NCBI GenBank assembly: GCA_902470915.1 | Contig: CABRIB010000004.1 | Location: forward strand, 1-39,397 | Direction of reading: 5' to 3' | Source: an uncultured Collinsella sp. | GTDB taxonomy: Bacteria > Actinomycetota > Coriobacteriia > Coriobacteriales > Coriobacteriaceae | DNA: 39,397 bases | Shown: positions 9,892 to 17,547 of the stretch, piece after piece | Numbering within the stretch: the first letter of the stretch is position 1 | Layout of the letters: each line of letters starts with the position of its first letter | Program-made: the position numbers and the translations under genes | Notes under the pieces: model-generated | Databases searched by the model: none | Seen by the model: only the letters and a program-made list of their open reading frames with translations | Told to the model about the DNA's origin: nothing

Positions 9892-10710
9892 ATGGCTGAG
9901 ATGACGCTCGAGGGTGTGGACGCTCGTCCCGAGGACTCTGCGTTTGCCCTGGGCCGCGTACATTCGATTGAAACGATGGGAACGGTCGATGGACCCGGCA
10001 TCCGCTTTGTGGTGTTTGTTCAGGGCTGCCCCATGCGCTGTGCGTATTGCCACAACCCCGATACCTGGTCGGTTAACGGCGGCACGATGGTGACCGTCGA
10101 GCACCTGATGGACGAGTTCCAGAGCAACCATGAGTTCTATCGCAGCGGCGGCATTACGGTTTCGGGTGGCGAGCCGCTCCTACAGCCTGAGTTTTTGGCC
10201 GACCTGTTCCGTGCAATGCACAACAACCCCGATGATCGCGTGCATACCTGCCTTGACAGCTGCGGATATGCGTTTGATCCCAATCACCCCGAGAAGTTCG
10301 ATGCCGTTCTCAACGAGACCGACATGGTTTTGCTCGACATCAAGCATGCCGACCCGGTCGAGCATAAAAAGCTGACTGGTTGCGATCCCGCACGCATCTT
10401 GGCGTTTGGCGATGAGCTTGCACGTCGCAAGATCAAGGTCGTTATCCGCCACGTGGTGGTGCCGGGCATTACCGACACGGTGGAGGAGTGCGAGAAGCTC
10501 GGCCGCCTCATCGCTCCATGGCACAACGTGGTGGGCCTGGAAATGCTGCCGTATCACACGATGGGTGTCGTCAAGTACGAGCAACTGGGCATTCCCTATA
10601 AGCTCGAGGGCGTGCCCCAGATGGATACCGCGCGCATGCCCGAGCTGCGCAATGCCGTTATGACCGGCATGAAAAAGCGCCGCACGGAACTCAAAAACGC
10701 CATCGGCTAG
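9892..10710 (+). CDS. pflA: Pyruvate formate-lyase activating enzyme (radical SAM)
   Basis: Uses S-adenosylmethionine and a [4Fe-4S] cluster to abstract hydrogen from the PFL glycine and so activate it. The cluster motif CPMRCAYC gives C46, C50 and C53 and is followed by HNPDTW, typical of PFL activases. TVDGPGIRFVVFVQGCP precedes it, and GGEPLLQPEF matches the SAM-binding GGE motif. At 272 aa it is slightly longer than E. coli PflA (246), with an N-terminal extension. The ATG at 9892 is chosen because GAGAGGCAAGG lies 8 bases upstream; 9871 is the alternative. It is separated from the two pfl genes by about 7 kb and must act on the glycine of the small separate subunit. Confidence 0.93.
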   Translation: MAEMTLEGVDARPEDSAFALGRVHSIETMGTVDGPGIRFVVFVQGCPMRCAYCHNPDTWSVNGGTMVTVEHLMDEFQSNHEFYRSGGITVSGGEPLLQPEFLADLFRAMHNNPDDRVHTCLDSCGYAFDPNHPEKFDAVLNETDMVLLDIKHADPVEHKKLTGCDPARILAFGDELARRKIKVVIRHVVVPGITDTVEECEKLGRLIAPWHNVVGLEMLPYHTMGVVKYEQLGIPYKLEGVPQMDTARMPELRNAVMTGMKKRRTELKNAIG

Positions 10711-10732
10711 CGAGTCATATTCGCTCCCCAAA

Positions 10733-10765
10733 GGCACTCATTGGGGACAGACTTAAATGAGTGCC
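10733..10765 (+). repeat. GGGACAG-loop hairpin repeat (family C copy 1)
   Basis: Arms GGCACTCATT (10733-10742) and AATGAGTGCC (10756-10765) enclose GGGGACAGACTTA. Related hairpins with AGGGACAGGTTTA in the loop lie at 22891, 30843 and 32051. The GGGACAG loop resembles short palindromes I associate with REP/RAYT-type elements in other bacteria. Confidence 0.65.
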
Positions 10766-10801
10766 CCTGGGCACCAAGTTGATTGCCAAAGAGCCCCGTC
10801 A

Positions 10802-10868
10802 AGTTGCGGTGGAATAGTTCTTGTTTTTCGGCTTATGCCGACCAAATAGGAACTATTCCACCGCAACT
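10802..10868 (+). repeat. AGTTGCGGTG inverted-repeat hairpin (family B copy 1)
   Basis: Perfect 19-bp arms (AGTTGCGGTGGAATAGTTC at 10802-10820 with its complement at 10850-10868) enclose a 29-nt loop. The loop contains a small CGGC-TTAT-GCCG hairpin. A second copy with compensating arm changes is at 33107-33173. It lies in the 316-base gap between pflA and the serine hydrolase gene. Confidence 0.85.
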
Positions 10869-10961
10869 GCGTTTTGGGCGGAGATGCGCAACAGAATCGC
10901 GCCATTTGGATAAATACGCTTGTGGTTTCTTTAAAGACGCCTTAAACGCCGCTGAATATCT

Positions 10962-10989
10962 TTGGAAAGAAATGCCTGCTCGGTATTAT
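10962..10989 (+). promoter_or_regulatory. Candidate sigma-70 promoter of the serine hydrolase gene
   Basis: TTGGAA (10962-10967), a 16-base spacer and TATTAT (10984-10989) lie 37 bases before the GTG start at 11027. Confidence 0.45.
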
Positions 10990-11026
10990 GCTGCTCGTAT
11001 ATGAACGGTAGCAGTCAGGAGACCAC

Positions 11027-12145
11027 GTGCGAAACAACGCATCGCGGGACGAGTATATGCCGCAGCATAGCAGCAGATATGAGACGAAGGGCACGTCTTC
11101 GCGTGGCCTTGCCGGCGCTCGCATCCGCGTGAGGAAGATTGCCGCCATTGGGATGCTAACGTCGGCGGTTATTATCCTCGGAATTACCGTTAAAACCTAC
11201 GCCTCGGAGCGAACGGGGCGCCCAGATGCGTCAACGGTACAGCTGCAAAACGAGAAGGTTTCAAAGTCCAAAGCGTCGGCAGATCAAGCTCTGTCGACGG
11301 CAGATCTCAAGACGAGACTTTCGAAGGCGGACTTTAACGATATCCCTTCGGGTGATACCGTTCGGACCTTCTCGTTGGTGGATAACAAGACTCCTGCCTT
11401 GGAGGATGAGAGCCTTGCCTCGCTCCAGGATGCCCTGTGTCGGGCGCAGGAGCTGGGCGATGTGGGTGTAGTGTTCTACGACCTATCGAGCGGTAGGGGC
11501 GTGACGTATAACGCCGATGTCGAGGTGTATGGAGCGAGCAGCTACAAAGCGCTGTATGCGCTCTATATTTGCGAGACGTTGGTCGAATCGGGGCAGGTGT
11601 CGCTCGATGGGCCTTTAGCCACGTATGGTGGTTACAGCATGGGCTGGCAGACGGTGCGCGACCTTATCGAGAATGCCGTCGTCAACTCAGACAACGATTC
11701 GTTTATCGCGTTACGCGCGGCGTTTGACCATGATGGCTATGAGGATTGGATTGCCAATCTGGGTGTTGATGACGAAACGGCACTGAATCCGATGAGTGAT
11801 TTTCCGACCTACTGCCCGCGCACTTCTGCGAGGTTATGGCGTGAGATGAGCGAGTATCTGAGCATGGATACCGAGACTTCACAGTGGTTGTCGGGCCTTC
11901 TGGCATCAACATCGCGCTCGTTTATTCGCGATGGCATTGCGGACGAGCAGGTTTTGGTGCGCAACAAGGCAGGCTGGATTAGCGAGGATGGTTACTACTC
12001 GACATGCGATGCGGGCCTTATCGACATCGATGGCCGTACCTATGTCATGAGCGTCATGACATCGATGCCGTGGAGCGACCGCTCGAGCGAGGTTGCGGCT
12101 GCGATTGCAAAGGCTCTGTTTGATACGCGAGCTGCGCTGGCTTAG
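11027..12145 (+). CDS. Membrane-anchored serine hydrolase, class A beta-lactamase fold
   Basis: A 372-aa protein. A basic N-terminal tail is followed by one hydrophobic segment (about residues 37-58), so the rest should be outside the cell, anchored by that segment. The catalytic domain shows the serine-hydrolase motifs SSYK (S171, K174), SDN (S221-D222-N223) and KAG (K314, in the place of KTG), in the order of the beta-lactamase/penicillin-binding superfamily. A clear class A ExxLN motif is not evident, so activity on beta-lactams is uncertain; a cell-wall peptidase or related role is equally possible. The GTG at 11027 is chosen because AGGAG lies 5 bases upstream; the next ATG (11057) has no ribosome-binding site. 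Confidence 0.8.
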   Translation: MRNNASRDEYMPQHSSRYETKGTSSRGLAGARIRVRKIAAIGMLTSAVIILGITVKTYASERTGRPDASTVQLQNEKVSKSKASADQALSTADLKTRLSKADFNDIPSGDTVRTFSLVDNKTPALEDESLASLQDALCRAQELGDVGVVFYDLSSGRGVTYNADVEVYGASSYKALYALYICETLVESGQVSLDGPLATYGGYSMGWQTVRDLIENAVVNSDNDSFIALRAAFDHDGYEDWIANLGVDDETALNPMSDFPTYCPRTSARLWREMSEYLSMDTETSQWLSGLLASTSRSFIRDGIADEQVLVRNKAGWISEDGYYSTCDAGLIDIDGRTYVMSVMTSMPWSDRSSEVAAAIAKALFDTRAALA

Positions 12146-12223
12146 CGTGTTCGTTTGGCGAGGTCAAACAAAATGCTGGTACCATACCGTGGTTGAGAAT
12201 TTCGAATAGGTTTGGGGAATGGC

Positions 12224-12964
12224 ATGGCTACCATCGCGATTATCGGTGCGCTCGAAAAAGAGATCATGCAGATTAAGGAAGAGTTGAGCGACGTTTGCGA
12301 GGCACAGGAGGCAGGCTTGACCGTTGTGAGCGGTGAGCTCGACGGCCTGACAGTTGTCGCCACAACGGCGGGCATGGGCACGGTGAACGCCGCTGCTGCA
12401 ACACAGCACCTCATTAGCAAGTATGCTCCGCAGGCTGTTGTGTTTTCGGGTATCGCGGGCGGTTTGAACCCCAAGCTCCATATCGACGACGTGGTCATTG
12501 GCAAACGCCTACGCTATCTGGATACCGATACCGCGCTTATCGCCGAGTCCGCACCGGGGCTCGAGGAGTTTGGCTCGACGCCCGCGCTGGTCGATATTGC
12601 CGCCGACGTGCTTGCTGAGCGTGGGTTTGTTGACGCTTCGACAAATGCAATCGCTTCGAATGAGGGCACCAAGCAGTTCCTGGTCGGCACGATTGCCACG
12701 GGTAATCGCTTTGTGACGGGCGCCACCATGCGCAACGACGCTATCGAGGCGACGCATGCCGATTGTGTCGGCATGGAGGGCGCGGCAATTGCCCATGTCG
12801 CAACCAAAAATGGTGTCGATTGCCTGGTGTTGCGCGCTATCAGCGATAATTGTGACGAGGCGTACGATGCAATTTGCGAGCGCGAGTTCGATCTGTTCGA
12901 GTACGCGCGTGTCGCAAGTGACATCACGCTCGATATCGTCCGCCGCATTGCCGCTGCGCAATAG
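12224..12964 (+). CDS. mtnN: 5'-methylthioadenosine/S-adenosylhomocysteine nucleosidase
   Basis: Cleaves adenine from MTA and SAH, recycling methyl-transfer and polyamine by-products and removing 5'-deoxyadenosine left by radical SAM enzymes. The 246-aa product starts MATIAIIGALEKEI with the catalytic glutamate region (E13), has the GIAGGL nucleoside-binding loop, and carries RAISDNCDE with catalytic aspartate D208. The ATG at 12224 has GGGGA just upstream; a TTG at 12212 is less likely. Two radical SAM genes (9892, 33215) in this window give it a clear substrate source. It is followed closely by engB. Confidence 0.92.
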   Translation: MATIAIIGALEKEIMQIKEELSDVCEAQEAGLTVVSGELDGLTVVATTAGMGTVNAAAATQHLISKYAPQAVVFSGIAGGLNPKLHIDDVVIGKRLRYLDTDTALIAESAPGLEEFGSTPALVDIAADVLAERGFVDASTNAIASNEGTKQFLVGTIATGNRFVTGATMRNDAIEATHADCVGMEGAAIAHVATKNGVDCLVLRAISDNCDEAYDAICEREFDLFEYARVASDITLDIVRRIAAAQ

Positions 12965-13002
12965 CGCGTCTATTTGTAAGAACCTACGACCAAGGAGTGT
13001 CC

Positions 13003-13593
13003 ATGGCCGATTCCATTAACTATCAGCTTGCCAAGTTCGTCGCCAGCTACGGCAAGGTTTCGCAGATCCCCGAGTCCACCTGCCCCGAGGTGAGCTTTGT
13101 CGGCCGCTCCAACGTGGGCAAGTCGTCCATCATGAACAAGCTCTTTGGCCGCAAGAACCTGGTGAAGGTTTCGAGTACGCCGGGCAAGACGAGCAACATC
13201 AACTTCTTTGAGGCCGATGACGTGCATTTCGTGGACCTGCCGGGTTACGGTTTCGCCCGTCGTTCCAAGGCCGAGCGCGACCGCTGGGCCGAGCTCATCG
13301 GCGACTTCTTCGACTCCGAGCGCAGCTTTAACCTGGTCGTGTCGCTGGTGGACATTCGCCACGATCCCAGTAAGCTCGACCATGACATGATCGACTACCT
13401 GCAGGGCAACGAGTTCAACTTTATCGTCTGCCTCACCAAGGCTGACAAGCTCAGCCGCACCCAGCAGGCCCGCCAGGCAGCAGCTATCAAAAAGCAGCTC
13501 AACGTCCCGGCCGAAAACGTGATCATCACAAGCTCCCAGACCGGTACCGGCATCGACGAACTAAAAAAGCGCATCGCCGAGGCTTGCCTCTAA
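13003..13593 (+). CDS. engB: Ribosome biogenesis GTP-binding protein EngB/YsxC
   Basis: A GTPase of the TRAFAC Era/EngA superclass needed for late assembly of the 50S ribosomal subunit. The 196-aa length is typical. The motifs are G1 GRSNVGKS (34-41), the G2 threonine region STPGKTSNINFF, G3 DLPGYGFA, G4 TKAD and G5 SSQTG. The ATG at 13003 is preceded by AAGGAG with a 5-base gap. It starts 38 bases after mtnN and is closed by a terminator hairpin at 13625. Confidence 0.95.
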   Translation: MADSINYQLAKFVASYGKVSQIPESTCPEVSFVGRSNVGKSSIMNKLFGRKNLVKVSSTPGKTSNINFFEADDVHFVDLPGYGFARRSKAERDRWAELIGDFFDSERSFNLVVSLVDIRHDPSKLDHDMIDYLQGNEFNFIVCLTKADKLSRTQQARQAAAIKKQLNVPAENVIITSSQTGTGIDELKKRIAEACL

Positions 13594-13624
13594 TCAGGCC
13601 TAACCTTTCAAAAGCCCCTATCTG

Positions 13625-13647
13625 TATCACCTCAGTGATAGTTTTTT
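13625..13647 (+). terminator. Intrinsic terminator after engB
   Basis: TATCAC-CTCA-GTGATA (13625-13640), one G and then six T (13642-13647). The short stem with a clear T-run fits a rho-independent terminator 31 bases after the engB stop. Confidence 0.7.
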
Positions 13648-13675
13648 AGGAGACCTAGGTATCCAATACGCGCTT

Positions 13676-13894
13676 ATGAGTGAGCGTGCGTTTTCAGCGA
13701 TTACATTCTGCGATTGGAGGCAGGCTTTGGGATTTGAGTATTATCCCAAACGCTTTGGGCGAGAGCAGAACGCGCGGCGCAAGTACTTGGATACGGTAAA
13801 CGGATTTGACTCTGATGGTGTCGACATTAGGGATTTGATGGCAGGGAGGGTTGATTTAAATGATCCAAGAGTTAACGGATCGTGGGCCGAGTAG
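13676..13894 (+). pseudogene. Small ORF, probable 3' remnant of a DUF3990-like toxin gene
   Basis: A 72-aa ORF with no function I can assign firmly. The beginning (SERAFSAITFCDWRQ), with GIQYAL just upstream in the same open frame, resembles from memory the C-terminal end of DUF3990-type proteins, which usually precede HTH genes like the next one. The frame is open upstream to about 13604 without a start codon. The nearest AGGAG (13648-13652) is 23 bases from the ATG, too far. So the 5' part may be lost, and the ORF may be a remnant or a very small protein. It overlaps the next gene by 35 bases. Confidence 0.45.
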
Positions 13895-14558
13895 GACATA
13901 CCCCGTCTACTACCTCGAGGACGCAATGAACAATCTCGGCGACTGCTTTGACTATGCCGTTAACGATTATGGAGCAGAAGGATCGGAAGTTGCTGAACTC
14001 TTTTGCTTGAGCGGCGTAGCTCGCGAGTTCGAATGCGGCAACGCATGGGTAGTGTCGGGAAAATCGGGCGTTGAGCTGTTCGCGCTTATCGCCGAAAGGT
14101 CGGGCTATCAATCAAGGCCGATGCCAAATCGAACCTACCGATTCGAAAAGACACCGGAATATTGGACAGGCTGGATATTGGCATACCTTCAGTGGCGCCT
14201 AGGAGAGTCTTTCGAAGATTTGCTGCATGTCGTTCCATTTGATGTGCTACGCAGTCTGTACTACCCCTGGCACGAAGCCTCGGAGGAACGTGTGGCTCGC
14301 CTCGTCTGCGATATGGCGAAGAAAGCGTCCAGGCAAACAAAACTTGCGTTAGCAAGAAAGAAGCTTAAGAAAACCCAACAAGACCTGGCATACGAATCAG
14401 GCGTATCGCTCCGCTCAATCCAAATGTACGAACAGCGCCAACGAAACATCAACGAAGCCTCGGCAACAACCGTAAGAGCTATAGCAAAAGCCCTTCACTG
14501 TAACATCGAAGACCTCCTAGAACCAGTCTTCGAATACAAAGAAACAAACGCAGCGTAA
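13860..14558 (+). CDS. Helix-turn-helix (XRE) protein, antitoxin-like
   Basis: A 232-aa protein. The first 160 residues form an uncharacterised alpha/beta-like domain with YYLEDAMNNLGDCFDYAV and EYWTGWILAYLQWR. Related proteins in gut Firmicutes, as I recall them, carry similar sequences and follow DUF3791/DUF3990 genes. The C terminus (about 165-225) is a classic XRE helix-turn-helix (KTQQDLAYESGVSLRSIQMY) with the ALHCNIEDLLEP ending. GGGAGGG 9 bases before the ATG at 13860 supports this start inside the preceding ORF, so translation is coupled. Codon use is A-rich (many AAA, ATA, CGA, ACA) unlike neighbours, suggesting horizontal acquisition. The antitoxin role is inference. Confidence 0.75.
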   Translation: MIQELTDRGPSRTYPVYYLEDAMNNLGDCFDYAVNDYGAEGSEVAELFCLSGVAREFECGNAWVVSGKSGVELFALIAERSGYQSRPMPNRTYRFEKTPEYWTGWILAYLQWRLGESFEDLLHVVPFDVLRSLYYPWHEASEERVARLVCDMAKKASRQTKLALARKKLKKTQQDLAYESGVSLRSIQMYEQRQRNINEASATTVRAIAKALHCNIEDLLEPVFEYKETNAA

Positions 14559-14641
14559 ACCAAGCACACAGCCGATGCCCGCCTCTAGGAAGTGCTCCAG
14601 CCTAGCAAGAGCCCCTACCAATAAAAAGCCAGATTATCAGC

Positions 14642-14680
14642 CCGGCGACTTTCCAGAGCGTAGGCCCCTGTAGTCGCCGG
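14642..14680 (+). repeat. Hairpin after the HTH gene
   Basis: CCGGCGAC (14642-14649) pairs with GTCGCCGG (14673-14680) around a 23-nt loop, 20 bases before the family A element. It may act as a terminator, but no T-run follows. Confidence 0.5.
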
Positions 14681-14699
14681 CGGCGAAGTTAACGTAGGG

Positions 14700-14818
14700 G
14701 AGGCCAGGGGCTTTGCCCCCAAATCTTTCCGCAGGACGGCAGGACCCCCGCCGCACGAAGTGCGCAGCGGGGGTCCTGCCATGTCCGAGGACGATTTGGG
14801 GGCAAAGCCCCTGGCCTC
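14700..14818 (-). repeat. Intergenic 120-bp hairpin element, family A copy 2
   Basis: A 26-bp perfect outer stem (14700-14725 with 14793-14818) encloses loop strands TTTCCGCAGGACG (14726-14738) and CATGTCCGAGGAC (14780-14792). A 13-bp inner stem follows (14739-14751 with 14767-14779). The complement of the second loop is exactly GTCCTCGGACATG of copy 1, so this copy is inverted. It lies between convergent genes (HTH and thrB). Confidence 0.92.
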
Positions 14819-14842
14819 ACCGGCGAGTATACAGGACGGCGA

Positions 14843-15724
14843 CTACAGGTATTCGATCTGGGCGCCTTCCGTGTCGCACGTCAGAATATACGTATCACAC
14901 TTGGGGAACTGCTCACGCAGTTTGACCTGTAGGAACTTTGCCACGATGGTGTCGTCGGTCACAGCCATGAGGGTCGAGCCGGAGCCACTGATCCAGATGG
15001 TCTTGGCGCCTCCGTTAAGGCAGGTGTCGCGCACAGCGTTGTAGTCGGGGATGAGGCGGCGACGATAGGGCTCCTGAATGCGGTCGTCATTAGCGGCGGC
15101 AATCAGGTCCAGATCGCCGGTCTCCAGGCCGCGCGTCATGCCGGCGATGCGGCCCATTTGCCATACGGCGGTGGAGAGTGGAATCTCCTGCGGCACAACC
15201 TTGCGCGCCTCGCTCGTATGCACCTCGTAGGGCGGAATCACGGTAATAAAACGCAAGCGATCGCTCACCTCGTAGCGCAGGCACTGGGGCAGCGAGTCGG
15301 TCGGCGTAAAGGAGCAGACGGCACCTCCCAGGATAGCGGGGGCGACGTTATCGGGATGGCCCTCGACCTCGGTGGCGATGCGGACGAGCTCGGCGCGGTC
15401 GACGGTGTGGCCTGTCAGCGCGGCAGCAGCCATGATGCCGGCGACGACGCAGGTGGAGCTGGAACCCAGGCCGCGGGCGACGGGCACGTCGGTCTGAATG
15501 TCGATAGCAACGGGAAAAGCCGGCTCGCCCCATGCGGCCAGTGCATCGACAAAGCTAACGTAGACCAGGTTGTTCTCGTTTTGGAATTCCTCGGGGCAGC
15601 CCGTGATGGTGAGCTTGTCGGCGCGCTCGAAGGTGAAGTGCGAGTAGAGGCTGACGGCCATGCCGAGGGTGTCGTAGCCGATGCCTAGGTTGGCGCTGGT
15701 TGCTGGGACGGTGATTTTGATCAT
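14843..15724 (-). CDS. thrB: Homoserine kinase
   Basis: Phosphorylates homoserine to O-phosphohomoserine, the step before threonine synthase. The 293-aa GHMP kinase has N-terminal VPATSANLGIGYDTLG and the ATP-binding PVARGLGSSST motif (about residues 81-91). The minus-strand ATG at 15724 is preceded by AGGAGG; the longer upstream reading to 15796 runs through a palindromic element and is rejected. thrC lies upstream on the same strand, but a terminator and a long hairpin separate the two, so co-transcription is not certain. Confidence 0.94.
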   Translation of the reverse strand: MIKITVPATSANLGIGYDTLGMAVSLYSHFTFERADKLTITGCPEEFQNENNLVYVSFVDALAAWGEPAFPVAIDIQTDVPVARGLGSSSTCVVAGIMAAAALTGHTVDRAELVRIATEVEGHPDNVAPAILGGAVCSFTPTDSLPQCLRYEVSDRLRFITVIPPYEVHTSEARKVVPQEIPLSTAVWQMGRIAGMTRGLETGDLDLIAAANDDRIQEPYRRRLIPDYNAVRDTCLNGGAKTIWISGSGSTLMAVTDDTIVAKFLQVKLREQFPKCDTYILTCDTEGAQIEYL

Positions 15725-15738
15725 GTGGGTCCTCCTGG

Positions 15739-15850
15739 GCGGGTCTGGCCGTTTAGTTCGCTGCTCGGGCAGTCCTGACTCGCTCGGAAAGCACATTAAG
15801 TGCTTTCCGGCTCGTGCGGAACTCGCGACGAACTAAACGGCCAGACCCGC
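15739..15850 (-). repeat. Long nested hairpin in the thrC-thrB gap, related architecture
   Basis: A 22-bp perfect outer stem (15739-15760 with 15829-15850) and a 10-bp inner stem (CGGAAAGCAC at 15785-15794 with its complement at 15800-15809) are separated by an asymmetric internal loop. The left strand is 24 nt and contains CTGC-TCGG-GCAG; the right strand is 19 nt (15810-15828). The build matches family A but the loop sequences differ. It abuts the thrB ribosome-binding site (15731-15736) and may affect thrB translation. Confidence 0.8.
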
Positions 15851-15878
15851 TCGCATGCTCGTCATCATCCCGAAAGCT

Positions 15879-15913
15879 AAATAAAAAGAAGGTGTGCCGG
15901 CTTTCGCCGGCGC
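15879..15913 (-). terminator. Intrinsic terminator after thrC
   Basis: On the minus strand, GCCGGC-GAAA-GCCGGC (15896-15911) is followed by a T-rich run (complement of 15879-15890, AAATAAAAAGAA). It lies 13 bases downstream of the thrC stop. Confidence 0.75.
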
Positions 15914-15925
15914 TTAATAAGGGAT

Positions 15926-17443
15926 CTAGTTGGTGCTCATTCGTTTTGCTGCGGACTCGACGTAGCTTGCCATCTCATCGACGTCGCAGACGTCTTCGAA
16001 ACGGACGGGCTTGGATTCGAGTTCGGCGAGCTGGGTCGGGGCGACCGTGTTGGTGGCCTGCTCGAGTACGCGCATAGCCTCAAAGTCGTCCTCGGGAACG
16101 TTGAGGCCCAGGGCGTCGCAGCAGGCGCGCGGGAACTTGTAGGGGCTGGCGGTCGAAAGCAGCACGCGAGCCTTGGCGCCCTCGGCGGGAGCGACCTTTT
16201 CAAAGACGTGATAGCCGCAAGCAGTATGCGGATCGATCACGTAGCCATTTGCGTCCCAGCAGCTCTTGATGGCAGCGCGGACCTCGTCCTCGCTGGCCCA
16301 ACCGCAGCCAAAGACGCTCTGAATCTTTGCCAGCAGGTCAGTGGGAACCTCGTAGCGACCAGTCTGTGCCAGCTGCTCCATAAGGCCGCCAACGAGTTCG
16401 CAGTCGCCATCGGACAGGAAGTAGAGCATGCGCTCGAGGTTGGAGCTGATGAGGATGTCCATCGACGGCGAGATGGTTGTGAAGAACGGGCGGTTACGGT
16501 CGTAAACGCCGGTGGTCAGGAAGTCGGCAAGCACGTTGTTCTTGTCGCTCGCCACGACGAGCTTGGCGACGGGCAGACCCATGCGCTTGGCATAGTAGCC
16601 GGCCAGGATATCGCCAAAGTTGCCGGTCGGTACGCAGAACTCCACGGCGTCGCCGGCCTCGATGGCGCCGGCGCGCAACAGCTGCGCATAGGCGGCAAAG
16701 TAGTAGACGACCTGCGGTACCAGACGGCCGACGTTGATGGAGTTGGCGCTCGAAAGCACCGTGCCGGCGGCCTCCAGACGCTCGGCAAGCTCCTTATCGG
16801 CAAAGATGCGCTTGACGGCGCTCTGGGCGTCGTCAAAGTTGCCGCGGATGCCGCAGACGGCGACGTTGTCGCCCTCCTGCGTGGACATCTGCAGGTTCTG
16901 GACGCGGCTGACCTTGCCCTCGGGATAAAAGACGGTGATGCCCGTGCCCGGGGCGTCGGCAAAACCGGCGAGCGCGGCCTTGCCCGTGTCGCCCGACGTG
17001 GCGGTGACGATCATGATGCGCTCGGCGCCGCCGTCCTTGGCGGAAGTGCGGGCCATGAGGCGGGGGAGCATCTGCAGGGCGACGTCCTTGAAGGCGCTTG
17101 TGGGGCCGCCAAAGAGCTCCATCACATAGGTCTGAGGGGCGTCAGCGCCCGGCGCAGCGTCGAGTTTGACGAGCGGCGTAACCTCTTCACTCGCAAACGT
17201 GCCGCGGTATGCCTCGTCGACACACGCCGAAATTTCTTCGGCCGTGTAATCATTCAGTAACATTCCCAACACATCTTGAGCGATTTCAAAGTACGATTTA
17301 TCTGCAAGCGAGCTGATATCGACCTGCTGGGTGCCGAGCTCGTCCGAGACAAACAAACCCCCGTCGGGAGCGATGCCGGTACGGATTGCCACCTTACTTG
17401 AGCACGATAAAGTGCGTCCTCGTGTACTATGATAAGTTCCCAT
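15926..17443 (-). CDS. thrC: Threonine synthase
   Basis: Converts O-phosphohomoserine to threonine with pyridoxal phosphate. At 505 aa it has the long bacterial/yeast-type architecture. The PLP lysine is K119 in GGPTSAFKDVALQML, and the phosphate-binding TATSGDTGKAAL loop is clear. The start MGTYHSTRG (17443) is preceded by GAGGAG on the minus strand; the upstream extension to 17488 is rejected. It is divergent from lysC (start 17548), so both genes may share a control region of about 100 bases. Followed by a terminator. Confidence 0.94.
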   Translation of the reverse strand: MGTYHSTRGRTLSCSSKVAIRTGIAPDGGLFVSDELGTQQVDISSLADKSYFEIAQDVLGMLLNDYTAEEISACVDEAYRGTFASEEVTPLVKLDAAPGADAPQTYVMELFGGPTSAFKDVALQMLPRLMARTSAKDGGAERIMIVTATSGDTGKAALAGFADAPGTGITVFYPEGKVSRVQNLQMSTQEGDNVAVCGIRGNFDDAQSAVKRIFADKELAERLEAAGTVLSSANSINVGRLVPQVVYYFAAYAQLLRAGAIEAGDAVEFCVPTGNFGDILAGYYAKRMGLPVAKLVVASDKNNVLADFLTTGVYDRNRPFFTTISPSMDILISSNLERMLYFLSDGDCELVGGLMEQLAQTGRYEVPTDLLAKIQSVFGCGWASEDEVRAAIKSCWDANGYVIDPHTACGYHVFEKVAPAEGAKARVLLSTASPYKFPRACCDALGLNVPEDDFEAMRVLEQATNTVAPTQLAELESKPVRFEDVCDVDEMASYVESAAKRMSTN

Positions 17444-17547
17444 ATAACACTGCTCCTCGGATGCCTTGGTCCCAATCGGTGAAACCATGGTATCAGAGCG
17501 TGCAAAATAGGTTCGCAGAGGCTTTTTAGAAAGGTAACCTCCAGCCC

